Positions 1-8,467 are shown, counted from the first letter of the stretch. The stretch: 34,905 nt of DNA from Gammaproteobacteria bacterium (GCA_027012135.1 JALUZF010000078.1:1-34905); one strand, 5' to 3'. The notes: generated by a model not told the origin, from the letters alone. A program made the numbers and translations.

Positions 1-35
1 AGCCAAAACAGGTCAATATTTATACAGGTTAAAAA

Positions 36-257
36 ATGAAAACCGAACAAAAACAGAATATGGCAATGAATTTATTAATCCTATTATTAATAGCCCTGTT
101 CATTGTTTCTATCAGTATGATGTGGTTAAAACATGACCAGTATCATAGGGATGGTTCCAGTATAAGCTGGATGATGTCAGAAAATAGCAGTGTTTATCCT
201 CATATAGAGGACAACAAAATTCAGTCAGGAACTATTGATACTAACATGACTCGTTAA
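36..257 (+). CDS. Small single-pass membrane protein, unknown function
   Basis: A 73-residue protein that I do not recognise. Residues about 10-31 form one strongly hydrophobic segment (LLILLLIALFIVSISMMWL), preceded by a short charged N-terminus. The polar remainder after it would be extracytoplasmic or cytoplasmic depending on orientation. An AGG-like stretch in CAGGTT lies upstream of the ATG but is a weak ribosome site. It sits 43 bp before the SHOCT peptide and points the same way as the two-component and lap genes, so it may belong to that unit. No catalytic motif is visible. The length and membrane segment make it plausible as a real gene, but no family evidence supports it. Confidence 0.55.
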   Translation: MKTEQKQNMAMNLLILLLIALFIVSISMMWLKHDQYHRDGSSISWMMSENSSVYPHIEDNKIQSGTIDTNMTR

Positions 258-283
258 TTATTTAAGTTCGATATTCAAATATC

Positions 284-297
284 ACACCTGGAGGTGT
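284..297 (+). promoter_or_regulatory. Perfect hairpin covering the ribosome binding site of the SHOCT gene
   Basis: ACACCTGGAGGTGT is a perfect palindrome: a 5-bp stem ACACC/GGTGT closed by the loop TGGA. The strong Shine-Dalgarno sequence GGAGGTG (290-296), 4 bases before the ATG at 301, lies inside it, so folding would hide the ribosome site. A GGA in a hairpin loop overlapping the ribosome site is also the usual form of a CsrA/RsmA site. That reading is inference. A second small dyad, GATATT-CA-AATATC, is at 270-283. Confidence 0.45.
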
Positions 298-300
298 ATT

Positions 301-489
301 ATGCTATGGTTATTATTACTGGTTCTTCTGATTGTTCTGTATCAGGCAGGCGTTTTTAATCAGTTAATGAACTCCGGCCACCTTCCTGAAAAAAGCGCCC
401 TGGATGTTTTAAATGAACGTTATGCCCGTGGAGAAATCTCTACAGATGAATATGAGCAGATAAAAGCCACTTTAAACAAGAGCCTATAA
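301..489 (+). CDS. Small membrane-anchored SHOCT-domain protein
   Basis: A 62-residue protein with an N-terminal hydrophobic segment (residues 1-20) and a C-terminal SHOCT module at about residues 33-60. The module is recognisable from ALDVLNERYARGEISTDEY followed by EQIK. SHOCT modules are short helical pieces often found at the ends of membrane or envelope proteins and are thought to help oligomerisation; no enzyme activity is expected. The start is supported by a strong GGAGGTG ribosome site, which is itself buried in a hairpin. The response regulator begins 8 bp downstream, so co-transcription is likely. Confidence 0.75.
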   Translation: MLWLLLLVLLIVLYQAGVFNQLMNSGHLPEKSALDVLNERYARGEISTDEYEQIKATLNKSL

Positions 490-497
490 ACAGAAAT

Positions 498-1178
498 ATG
501 CGTATATTATTAATTGAAGACGATCAAAGTGTTGCAGACTTTATTATTAAGGGGCTGACTGAAAATAATCATGTCGTTGATCACCAGACCGATGGTAAGG
601 ACGGCCTTTTTTTTGCCACGACTGAAAGCTATGATGTTATGATTATTGACCGTATGCTGCCCAATATTGAGGGGCTAACCATTATCCGAACCCTGCGGGC
701 TTCCAATATAAAAACACCAGTTATTATTCTCAGTGCCCTGGCCGATGTGGAACAACGGGTAGAGGGTCTGCAAAGCGGTGCCGACGATTACCTGGTTAAA
801 CCCTTTGCTTTTTCTGAACTACAGGCAAGGGTAGAAATTCTTGGTAAAAGAAATACCAGCAGTGACGGCGTCCACCAGGAAACACAACTTGAACTGGCCG
901 ATTTAAAAATAGATTTGCTCACTCATAAGGTTACCCGGGCTAATCAGGATATAAATTTGCTGGCAACAGAATACCGTCTGCTGGAATATTTAATGCGCCA
1001 TGCCGGTCAGGTGGTTTCACGTACCATGTTATTTGAACATGTCTGGGATTATAACTTTGATCCTCAGACCAATGTCATTGATGTACACATGAGCCGCCTG
1101 AGAAAAAAAATAGACAAGCCTTTTAACAAGCCACTTATTCAGACTGTACGCGGAGCAGGTTATGTCATTAAAACCTGA
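498..1178 (+). CDS. OmpR/PhoB-family two-component response regulator
   Basis: A 226-residue cytoplasmic DNA-binding regulator. The receiver domain (about 1-115) has the acidic pair EDD at 7-9, the phospho-acceptor D51 (in IIDRMLP), the switch serine S79 and the invariant K101 (in YLVKPF). The winged-helix effector domain (about 130-226) ends with the typical VDxHxSRLRKK and RGxGYV motifs, here IDVHMSRLRKKID and VRGAGYVIKT. Its stop overlaps the start of the histidine kinase by 17 bp, so the two are a translationally coupled pair. The target genes are unknown. Position suggests the lap genes, but no binding site could be identified by eye. Confidence 0.93.
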   Translation: MRILLIEDDQSVADFIIKGLTENNHVVDHQTDGKDGLFFATTESYDVMIIDRMLPNIEGLTIIRTLRASNIKTPVIILSALADVEQRVEGLQSGADDYLVKPFAFSELQARVEILGKRNTSSDGVHQETQLELADLKIDLLTHKVTRANQDINLLATEYRLLEYLMRHAGQVVSRTMLFEHVWDYNFDPQTNVIDVHMSRLRKKIDKPFNKPLIQTVRGAGYVIKT

Positions 1179-2586
1179 GCCGTCAGGTTTTAATGACCAT
1201 TTTAAAAAGGTAATACACAATTCCACCTTTAGAATGGTATTTCTTTATTTTGTATTATTTATTCTTTCCTCCTTTATCCTGCTGAGCTTTATTTACTGGT
1301 CAACGGTCAGTTATAACTACGAACAACTGGACCATCATATTGAATACGATATGGAACGCCTGCAGACCATTTATAATGTCAGCGGTGTAGAAAAACTCAA
1401 GGAGAGTATTGAAACCAGTTTAAAACAGAAGAATTACGATTCCATTTACCTGTTATTTAACCCTCAGACAAAAACCATTCTGGCCGGTAATTTAACCAGA
1501 ATTCCGGAGCTGGATAAACCCGGATGGCATATTATTCTACTGGACGGTTTAACCGATAACCCGCAACAGAAAACCCATTCCGCCCGGTTATTATTAATGC
1601 CTCTGCCAGACAACCTGATGCTTATTAATGGTCTGGATATAGAGTCTGCTCACAAACAGGAGCATATGATTTTTAACTCCTTAATTACCGGTATCGCTAT
1701 CACCCTGTTACTGGGTGCCATTGGCGGGTTTATTATCAGTATCAGCACCATTAAAAAAATTAACCTCATAAATGAAACCATTAACCAGATCAGTGATGGT
1801 AATTTAAACCTGCGTATTCACCTGCGTGGTACTGACGATGATTATGATCTGCTGGCCCGTAATATTAATGAAATGCTGGATCAGACTCATAAACTGATGC
1901 AGGGTATTCAGAACATCTCCAATAATATTGCTCATGATCTGAGAACGCCGTTAACCCGCCTGCGCAGTCGTCTTGAAGCGATTCAGCAAAACTGCAGTGC
2001 TGAAACTTCCAAGGGCATTTCTCAGGCTTTACAGGAAACCGACAACCTGCTGACCACCTTTAATGCCATGCTGCGTATTAATAAACTGGAAAGCGGCGCA
2101 CAGAAAGGTTCATTTAGCCAGGTCAATATTGATCAGCTACTCAATGATGTGGTGGAATTTTATGAACCTCTTGCAGAAGAAAAAGGCCTTAAGCTGATTA
2201 ATGCAGGACGCCAGGACAACTCCGAACATAATACCATTTATGCTGATAAGGGTATGATTTTTCAGGTATTTACGAATATACTTGATAACGCTATTAAATA
2301 CACTCCGGAACATGGGAAAATCAGGATAGAATATAAATATGATATGAGTAGAAAGACACCTGAGATGGTTATTAGCATTGCTGATACCGGCAAGGGTATT
2401 CCCGCAGCAGAAAGAAAGAAGGTTCTGGAACCCTTTTACCGTCTTGAAAAACACCGCGATAAACAGGGCAATGGCCTGGGTTTAAGCCTTGTGGCCGCTA
2501 TTATCCAGCTGCATAAAGGCCAGATTGAATTTAAAGATAACAACCCCGGTCTGGTTGTCTGTATTAGTCTGCCCTGTTCCTGCTAA
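1162..2586 (+). CDS. Membrane sensor histidine kinase
   Basis: A 474-residue kinase paired with the preceding response regulator. Membrane segments lie at about 24-46 and 175-196 and flank a periplasmic sensor of roughly 130 residues. HAMP follows (about 197-248), then the dimerisation/phospho-acceptor domain with H258 in NIAHDLRTPLTRLRSRLE. The HATPase domain shows an N box (NILDNAIKYTPEHG), a G1 box (DTGKGIP) and a G2 box (GNGLGLSLV). The ligand is unknown. The ATG at 1162 lies inside the regulator gene and no later in-frame ATG precedes the first membrane segment. The last codons fall in a 16-bp direct repeat, and removing one 19-bp repeat unit would extend the frame to a 4-bp overlap with lapG. 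Confidence 0.93.
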   Translation: MSLKPEPSGFNDHFKKVIHNSTFRMVFLYFVLFILSSFILLSFIYWSTVSYNYEQLDHHIEYDMERLQTIYNVSGVEKLKESIETSLKQKNYDSIYLLFNPQTKTILAGNLTRIPELDKPGWHIILLDGLTDNPQQKTHSARLLLMPLPDNLMLINGLDIESAHKQEHMIFNSLITGIAITLLLGAIGGFIISISTIKKINLINETINQISDGNLNLRIHLRGTDDDYDLLARNINEMLDQTHKLMQGIQNISNNIAHDLRTPLTRLRSRLEAIQQNCSAETSKGISQALQETDNLLTTFNAMLRINKLESGAQKGSFSQVNIDQLLNDVVEFYEPLAEEKGLKLINAGRQDNSEHNTIYADKGMIFQVFTNILDNAIKYTPEHGKIRIEYKYDMSRKTPEMVISIADTGKGIPAAERKKVLEPFYRLEKHRDKQGNGLGLSLVAAIIQLHKGQIEFKDNNPGLVVCISLPCSC

Positions 2587-2603
2587 CCTGCCCTGTTCCT
2601 GCT
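2569..2603 (+). repeat. Two-copy 16-bp direct repeat, 19-bp period, at kinase stop
   Basis: CTGCCCTGTTCCTGCT occurs exactly at 2569-2584 and again at 2588-2603, with AAC between. The kinase stop TAA (2584-2586) is formed at the junction of copy one and the spacer. Because 19 is not a multiple of 3, gain or loss of a unit changes the kinase C-terminus. Confidence 0.85.
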
Positions 2604-2670
2604 TTGTATCCATCCGAAAATTATCTCCTGTCAATTTGCCAGAAGACAACTTCTCTGCTAGTTTTACTGT

Positions 2671-3333
2671 ATGATTAAACACCCGGGCATTGTCCTTGTT
2701 TTTATTATTTTAATTATAGGCTTAGGCCTTGCCCTGGCAGAAGACGAGTACCTGCTTTTTTCTGAGAAAAAACGTCAGCAGATAGAACTGCAGCACGGTG
2801 CCGAAGTCGCTAAACGCCTGTCACGATGGAAAACCTTTGTTGAAGAAAACCAGGAAAAAACTGAGCAGGAAAAATTAAAGCTGACCAATAATTTTTTTAA
2901 CCAGCAATTATTATGGATTTCCGACATTAAACTGTGGAAACAGAAAGACTACTGGGCTACTCCCGTAGAAACACTGGTAAAAGCCGCCGGTGACTGTGAA
3001 GACTTTACTATTATCAAATATTTTACTCTGACCTCACTGGGGGTTCCTGTCAAGCACTTAAGACTGACCTATGTTAAGGCACTTAAATACAACCAGGCCC
3101 ACATGGTACTTACCTATTCCAGAAACCCTCATGAAATCCCTCTGGTACTGGACAATATCAATAAAAAAATTCTGCCCGCTAACCAGCGCACTGATCTAAA
3201 ACCCGTCTACAGTTTTAACGGTGAAGGTATGTGGCTGCAGAGTAAGAAAAAACTGGGTAAAAAAGTCGGCAGCAGCAGCCGGATCCGTTTATGGACCGAC
3301 CTGAAAAAACGAATGCAGAAAGAACTTCTTTAA
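2671..3333 (+). CDS. lapG: LapG-type periplasmic cysteine protease (transglutaminase-like)
   Basis: A 220-residue member of the bacterial transglutaminase-like cysteine proteinases. LapG proteins cleave large surface adhesins behind their N-terminal retention module, releasing the cell from a surface. An N-terminal signal or anchor (residues about 5-23, ending ALA) points to the periplasm. The catalytic triad is C109 (GDCEDF), H144 (QAHMVL) and D161 (LVLDN). D108, E110 and D111 around the cysteine match the known calcium-binding positions of LapG. No Shine-Dalgarno sequence is visible before the ATG, so translation may depend on readthrough or coupling from the kinase gene. lapD follows directly. 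The adhesin substrate is not in this window. Confidence 0.9.
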   Translation: MIKHPGIVLVFIILIIGLGLALAEDEYLLFSEKKRQQIELQHGAEVAKRLSRWKTFVEENQEKTEQEKLKLTNNFFNQQLLWISDIKLWKQKDYWATPVETLVKAAGDCEDFTIIKYFTLTSLGVPVKHLRLTYVKALKYNQAHMVLTYSRNPHEIPLVLDNINKKILPANQRTDLKPVYSFNGEGMWLQSKKKLGKKVGSSSRIRLWTDLKKRMQKELL

Positions 3334-3345
3334 GGATGTATGGAT

Positions 3346-5295
3346 ATGACACTATTTAAACAGATAATTATAATTTTCTTTATTATTCTTATTATCCTGT
3401 TCAGCAGTACATTCTATGTCAGCATAGGCAATGCGCGGGATTATCTGAAGGAGCAGCTGGCTTCTCACGCACAGGATGCCGCTACCTCACTGGGGATCGC
3501 CTTAACAGCCGAAATCAAGGACAAGGATCTGGCCACCCTGGAAGTTTATACCAATGCCATGTTTGACAGCGGTTATTATACTGAGATTGAAATCAGGGAC
3601 ATTGACGGTAAGGTATTATTTGATAAGCGTCAGGACATTGTTATTGATAATGTTCCAAACTGGTTTATACGCCTGTTTCCACTTGAGGCACCATTTCAGG
3701 AAGCAACTGTAGAAGACGGCTGGCAGACAGTTGGGATTATCAGAATACAGAGTTATCCTGCCGTGGCTTATGAAAAGCTATGGAAAAACATTATCAATAT
3801 TATACAGATTTACCTTCTGGTAATGATTACCGTTTCTATATTAGCCGTGTTTTTACTGAAAAACCTGTTAAAACCACTGGTTGCCATTCGCCAACAGGCC
3901 AGAGCCATCTGTAACCGGGAGTTTCCCACTATTGATATAAAGCCAAAAACCGTTGAGTTTCTACAGGTGGTAGCAGCTTTTAACAGGATGTCTGAAAAAT
4001 TAAAAACGATTTTTGAAGAACAGGCAAAAGTAACCGAGGCCTTAAAAAAACAGGCCTTTCAGGATGAGCTGACTGGCCTTCCCAATCGCTCCATGTTTGT
4101 AAAACAGCTTAAATATTTCTGTGAATCAAGAAATGACCGAAAGCAGGGCTGCCTGATTATTATGCAGCTTAATGATCTGGTTCAGGTCAACAAGGAATAC
4201 GGTCATATTAAGGCCAATGATTTACTGAAAAAACTGGCAGAATTAATAAACAGCGTCAGTGAACAATATTCATCAGAAATGGTTGCCCGTCTGTCAGGCA
4301 GTGAATATGCCATATTAATTGAATCAGTCAATACTGATGTTATTTTACAACTGGGAGAAGATCTGCAGAATAAACTCGCAGACATCGCCAGGGAAATGCA
4401 GTTTGAAAATGAAGACATTGCTCATATCGGCATGGTGACTACTCAGGATGAACAGTCCATGGGAGAATTAATGACCCGGGCTGATATGGCTCTTAAACTG
4501 GCCCAGCAAAAAGGAGTTAATGCGTTTCATTTATATGACAGCAAGCAGAGTGCCGGAATTCATACCCGTGGCTCTGATGAATGGCTGTCCATTATCAATG
4601 ATGCTATTAAGCATGATCACTTTGAACTGTATTATCAGAAAACTGTTGATAACAACAACAATACGGTTTTCCAGGAGGTTATGCTGAGGCTTAATTATGA
4701 TAATCAGATTGTGTCTGCCGGTATTTTTATTCCCATGGCTGAGCATTTACAGATCACCCACCAGATTGACCGATGGGTCATTGCCAAAATTGTTCAACGC
4801 ATTAAAATTATTGAACAAACCATTTATTGTATTAACCTGTCCCGTGATACTCTGCAGGATGCTTCTTTTCCCATCTGGTTAAAAGAACAGCTGGATACCC
4901 TGTCTGTTTCTCAACAACAGCGTCTGGTCATTGAAGCACCTGAATATAACATTATTAAAGCACTGGCACAGTACAAGAGCCTGTTATTTATACTTGAACC
5001 TTATCATTGCCGTTTTTCAATTGATCACTTCGGCATCGGTTTTGCTTCAATGGCTTACCTAAAAGACATTAAAGTGGATTATATTAAGGTACACGGCAGT
5101 TATGCTTCTAATATTCAGGATAATAATGATATTATCAATTATATGAGACAGATTATTAATACTGCACATAACCTGGAAATAAAGATTATTGCAGAAGGTA
5201 TCGAGCATGAAGATGATCTGATTATTCTCAGGGACATGAAGCTGGATTATTACCAGGGCTATTATATTGGTAAACCCTCTGCTGATGAACAATAA
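3346..5295 (+). CDS. lapD: LapD-type c-di-GMP receptor with degenerate GGDEF and EAL domains
   Basis: An inner-membrane receptor of about 649 residues that binds c-di-GMP inside the cell and sequesters LapG in the periplasm. Order: TM1 (about 7-27), periplasmic LapD/MoxY domain (28-150) with W126 in DGWQTVG at the place of the LapG-contacting tryptophan, TM2 (about 152-175), HAMP, GGDEF-like and EAL-like domains. The GGDEF motif reads SGSEY (317-321) and the EAL motif reads EVM (444-446), so neither catalysis is expected; this matches a receptor role. I chose the ATG at 3346 over 3340: TAAGGA (3331-3336) is 9 bases from the former but only 3 from the latter, and known LapD proteins begin M-x-LFKQ. 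Confidence 0.92.
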   Translation: MTLFKQIIIIFFIILIILFSSTFYVSIGNARDYLKEQLASHAQDAATSLGIALTAEIKDKDLATLEVYTNAMFDSGYYTEIEIRDIDGKVLFDKRQDIVIDNVPNWFIRLFPLEAPFQEATVEDGWQTVGIIRIQSYPAVAYEKLWKNIINIIQIYLLVMITVSILAVFLLKNLLKPLVAIRQQARAICNREFPTIDIKPKTVEFLQVVAAFNRMSEKLKTIFEEQAKVTEALKKQAFQDELTGLPNRSMFVKQLKYFCESRNDRKQGCLIIMQLNDLVQVNKEYGHIKANDLLKKLAELINSVSEQYSSEMVARLSGSEYAILIESVNTDVILQLGEDLQNKLADIAREMQFENEDIAHIGMVTTQDEQSMGELMTRADMALKLAQQKGVNAFHLYDSKQSAGIHTRGSDEWLSIINDAIKHDHFELYYQKTVDNNNNTVFQEVMLRLNYDNQIVSAGIFIPMAEHLQITHQIDRWVIAKIVQRIKIIEQTIYCINLSRDTLQDASFPIWLKEQLDTLSVSQQQRLVIEAPEYNIIKALAQYKSLLFILEPYHCRFSIDHFGIGFASMAYLKDIKVDYIKVHGSYASNIQDNNDIINYMRQIINTAHNLEIKIIAEGIEHEDDLIILRDMKLDYYQGYYIGKPSADEQ

Positions 5296-5325
5296 AGTTT
5301 TAGGTATTCATAACGATAAAAAATT

Positions 5326-8292
5326 ATGCCCTTAAAAAAAACCTGGCCCTTTCGTCTGCACATCGGCACTTTAATGATTGCCGTACTGCTGATTTCCTGT
5401 ATTGGACTTGCTGTTTTTATCTATCATGCCAATATCAGGCTGGTTGAAAAACAGACTGCTAAATTACTTAATTATGTTACAGGCCGTATAACAAACGAAA
5501 TCGAACAGATCATAGAAAGTCCTAAAGCCGTCACCAGTATCATATCCAGGCAACAATCGGCCGAAAGTCTTGGACATGCAACTACATTCAGGCAGCGGAT
5601 GAACACCCTGCCCTTTTTTACAGAAATACTGGATCATAGCAGCCGGTTCCTGTCCATATACGCAGGTTATTCCAATGGTGAATTTTTTCAGATTAAAAAA
5701 TATGCACCGAAAATGATTCCTGATAACAATACCCTGTCATCATTAACCGGTTTAAAATGGATTATCCGCAGTATAGACAAACAGGATAGAAAAAAACATC
5801 AGCTAACCACCCTGTATCTTGATACCGATCTAAACATACTGCATACCCAAAAAGCCGCATCAGACTATGACCCAGGAAAAAGATCCTGGTTTAAAAAGGC
5901 ACTTCAGTCACCAGAGATACAACGTACTGATATTCAGATGTTTGTCTCGGACAGACAGCTCGGTTTTATTATTTCCCGTAAAACAAAAAATTATTCACAA
6001 AATAACAATCCCGACTTTTATTCTGTAATCGGTACTTCAGTTTATTTATCGACTCTGTCAGAGAGCATCAAAAAACAGCAGATAACACCCAGCTCTGAAA
6101 TTATTATATTTGATATCAACGGCGGACTGGTGGCCTATAAAGATATAAATCAGTTAATCGTGAAGGAAAACAATCAGTTTAAGCAGGGTAAGCTTTCCCG
6201 CCTGGCCATAAAGAATATGGATGATATTTTTAAGCAATGGCAGTCCGGACGTTATAAGAATAATATACCTTTTGACTACAAACTCAATAAAGAAACCTGG
6301 CGGACTATTATCATAAAATTAAAAATACAACCTGGCTCACCATTGTTTCTTCTTATTGCCATCCCACATAACGAACTGTATCAGCAGATAAGAAAGATCC
6401 GCAATACGGCACTGAGCATTACTATTATTTTCCTGCTGATTTTTCTGCCTGTCACACTATACCTGGCCAGACGTATATCAACACCGCTCAAGCGCCTGGC
6501 AGATGAAACTGATGCCATTAAAAGTTTTGATTTTAGTGAGCATCATTTACCGGACAGCAATATATCAGAAATCGATCATCTTAATACCTCTTTGTCCGAT
6601 ATGAAGTCCACTATCCGCCGCTTCCTGGATATCAATATGATTGTGGCATCAGAAGAGAATTTTGAGCGCCTGCTGCCCAGACTTTTAAATGAAACCCTGT
6701 CCGTTTCAAAAGCGGAGTCCATAGCCCTTTACCTGGTGGATCAGGATAATCAGTTAAGTCTGGCGGAAATCAGAACCCGCAATACTGACACTAATAATTC
6801 ATTGCCAATTTCTGAAACTGGACAAATAACTTCCTACCCCAATATTTTATTACGGGCCATTAATAGTAATAAACCGGTTGTTGCAGAAGTCAGCAGCAGT
6901 GAATTCAGGGAACACGGTCTTAAGGTAATGCTCCAGGATCACTCCAGCGCTACCCGTAATAGTATTGCCATACCCCTGTTTAACCGTAAACATGAATTGA
7001 TTGGTGTCATGTTGCTGATAACAGCCAATAAAATTGAAACCAGTCTGCTGGAATTTATTACGGCAATATGTTCATCTTCAGCCATTACACTTGAAACACG
7101 TTCCCTGATCCAGGCTCAGAAAGAGCTGTTTGAAGCTTTTGTAAAACTTATCGCGGGGGCCATTGATGCAAAAAGCCCTTATACCGGAGGCCATTGTGCC
7201 AGAGTCCCGGTATTAACAAAAATGCTGGCAAAGGCAGCCAATGAATCCAGCCAGGGATATTTTAAAGACTTTAAAATCCCCAATGATCAATGGGAAGCCA
7301 TACATATTGCCTCCTGGCTGCATGATTGCGGCAAGGTCACCACACCTGAATACATAGTCGATAAAGCAACCAAACTGGAAACCATTTACGATCGTATCCA
7401 TGAAATCAGAATGCGCTTTGAGGTGCTGCATCGGGACGCAGAGCTGGAATTCTGGAAAACCCTGGCTCAGAAGCCTCTTTCAGAAAAACAGCAACAGGAT
7501 TTAAAAGACAAGCTGGAACAGCAGCAGGATCAATTACAGGCCGATTTTGCCTTTATTGCTCAATGCAATGAGGGCGGGGAGTTTATGTCTGAAAATGATA
7601 TTGAAAGACTGAATAAACTGGCGCAATTAACCTGGTTAAGATATTTCAATGATCGTCTGGGCATCTCTGAAGATGAAAAACAACGTAAATCCACACTCCC
7701 GGAAGCTCAACTGCCCATCAGTGAAAATTTACTCATTGACAAACCGGAACATTTATTCAGCCGAAAACACAGCCGTTTTTCTGACCCTGACAATCCATGG
7801 GGATTTAAAATGAAAGTGCCGCAATGGCTTTATAACCGAGGAGAACTCTATAATCTTTCTGTTGCCAAAGGCACTTTATCAGAGGAAGAACGTTTTAAAA
7901 TTAATGAGCACATTGTGCAGACCATTATTATGTTGTCTGAACTCCCCTTGCCCAAACATTTAAAGTCAATCACTGAACTGGCCGGTGGACATCACGAAAA
8001 GCTTGACGGTAGCGGTTATCCCAGAGGATTAACTGCAGAGCAGATGAGCCCGGTTGCCAGGATGATGGCAGTAGCCGATATTTTTGAAGCCCTGACTGCG
8101 ATTGACCGCCCGTATAAAAAGGGAAAAACCCTCTCTGAAGCCATAAAGATTATGAGTTTTATGGTTCAGGACAGGCATATTGATGCCGATATTTTTAAAC
8201 TGTTTTTAACGTCCGGTATCTATCTGGATTATGCCCGACAGTATTTAAAACCGGAACAGATTGATGAAGTGGACATTAAAAAATATATTTAA
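5326..8292 (+). CDS. Cache-HAMP-GAF-HD-GYP protein, predicted c-di-GMP phosphodiesterase
   Basis: A 988-residue membrane sensor enzyme. TM1 is at about 15-35, a large periplasmic dCache-like region (36-345) follows, then TM2 (about 360-380), HAMP (380-435), GAF (about 440-610) and the HD-GYP domain to near the C-terminus. The metal-site HD pair is H666-D667 (WLHDCGK). The signature HHE (889-891) followed by DGSGYP (894-899) is intact, so hydrolysis of c-di-GMP is predicted. About 220 residues separate the HD pair from the HHE motif, against roughly 55-60 in structurally known HD-GYP proteins, so a helical, charged insertion of about 160 residues is present. It starts 30 bp after lapD in the same direction and could lower local c-di-GMP and so trigger adhesin release. 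Confidence 0.9.
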   Translation: MPLKKTWPFRLHIGTLMIAVLLISCIGLAVFIYHANIRLVEKQTAKLLNYVTGRITNEIEQIIESPKAVTSIISRQQSAESLGHATTFRQRMNTLPFFTEILDHSSRFLSIYAGYSNGEFFQIKKYAPKMIPDNNTLSSLTGLKWIIRSIDKQDRKKHQLTTLYLDTDLNILHTQKAASDYDPGKRSWFKKALQSPEIQRTDIQMFVSDRQLGFIISRKTKNYSQNNNPDFYSVIGTSVYLSTLSESIKKQQITPSSEIIIFDINGGLVAYKDINQLIVKENNQFKQGKLSRLAIKNMDDIFKQWQSGRYKNNIPFDYKLNKETWRTIIIKLKIQPGSPLFLLIAIPHNELYQQIRKIRNTALSITIIFLLIFLPVTLYLARRISTPLKRLADETDAIKSFDFSEHHLPDSNISEIDHLNTSLSDMKSTIRRFLDINMIVASEENFERLLPRLLNETLSVSKAESIALYLVDQDNQLSLAEIRTRNTDTNNSLPISETGQITSYPNILLRAINSNKPVVAEVSSSEFREHGLKVMLQDHSSATRNSIAIPLFNRKHELIGVMLLITANKIETSLLEFITAICSSSAITLETRSLIQAQKELFEAFVKLIAGAIDAKSPYTGGHCARVPVLTKMLAKAANESSQGYFKDFKIPNDQWEAIHIASWLHDCGKVTTPEYIVDKATKLETIYDRIHEIRMRFEVLHRDAELEFWKTLAQKPLSEKQQQDLKDKLEQQQDQLQADFAFIAQCNEGGEFMSENDIERLNKLAQLTWLRYFNDRLGISEDEKQRKSTLPEAQLPISENLLIDKPEHLFSRKHSRFSDPDNPWGFKMKVPQWLYNRGELYNLSVAKGTLSEEERFKINEHIVQTIIMLSELPLPKHLKSITELAGGHHEKLDGSGYPRGLTAEQMSPVARMMAVADIFEALTAIDRPYKKGKTLSEAIKIMSFMVQDRHIDADIFKLFLTSGIYLDYARQYLKPEQIDEVDIKKYI

Positions 8293-8331
8293 CTGTTCAA
8301 ACAAATAGTTATCTATTCAGTGTATCGGAAC

Positions 8332-8445
8332 GTAAATGGCTACAGGTACTGTATTTCCGGGGGCGCTCAAGTACGTCCATGTATCGCTTTGTGAAAACAT
8401 CCATGTTTTCAAAACCCCGTAAACACAGTACCTGCAACCATTTAC
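8332..8445. repeat. 114-bp imperfect palindromic element with CATCCATG-type cores
   Basis: Long outer arms pair in blocks: GTAAATGG (8332-8339) with CCATTTAC (8438-8445), CAGGTACTGT (8343-8352) with ACAGTACCTG (8425-8434), and CGGGG (8358-8362) with CCCCG (8415-8419). Inside are GAAAACAT-CC-ATGTTTTC (8393-8410) and a related TACGTCCATGTA (8372-8383) that one base change would make a perfect palindrome. It lies between two convergent genes. It resembles mobile palindromic intergenic repeats (REP or MITE class), and could also act as a two-way terminator. Confidence 0.7.
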
Positions 8446-8451
8446 TCTATG

Positions 8452-8467
8452 TCATAATAAATTATGA
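8452..8467. repeat. Small AT-rich inverted repeat
   Basis: TCATAAT-AA-ATTATGA is a perfect 7-bp dyad just right of the larger palindrome and 26 bases from the stop of the TAXI gene. It may add to termination between the convergent genes. The stem has no GC core and the role is uncertain. Confidence 0.4.

Noticed and set aside
2489-2674. 61-codon frame across the kinase end
   Set aside because: Most of it overlaps the kinase G2 region in another frame. It is not a separate gene; its last part is discussed as a possible earlier kinase tail.
4288-4690. LapD as an active cyclase or phosphodiesterase
   Set aside because: The motifs read SGSEY and EVM instead of GGDEF and EAL, so a receptor role fits better.
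5296-5325. c-di-GMP riboswitch near the lap genes
   Set aside because: The gaps before lapG, lapD and the HD-GYP gene are too short and lack the conserved riboswitch core.
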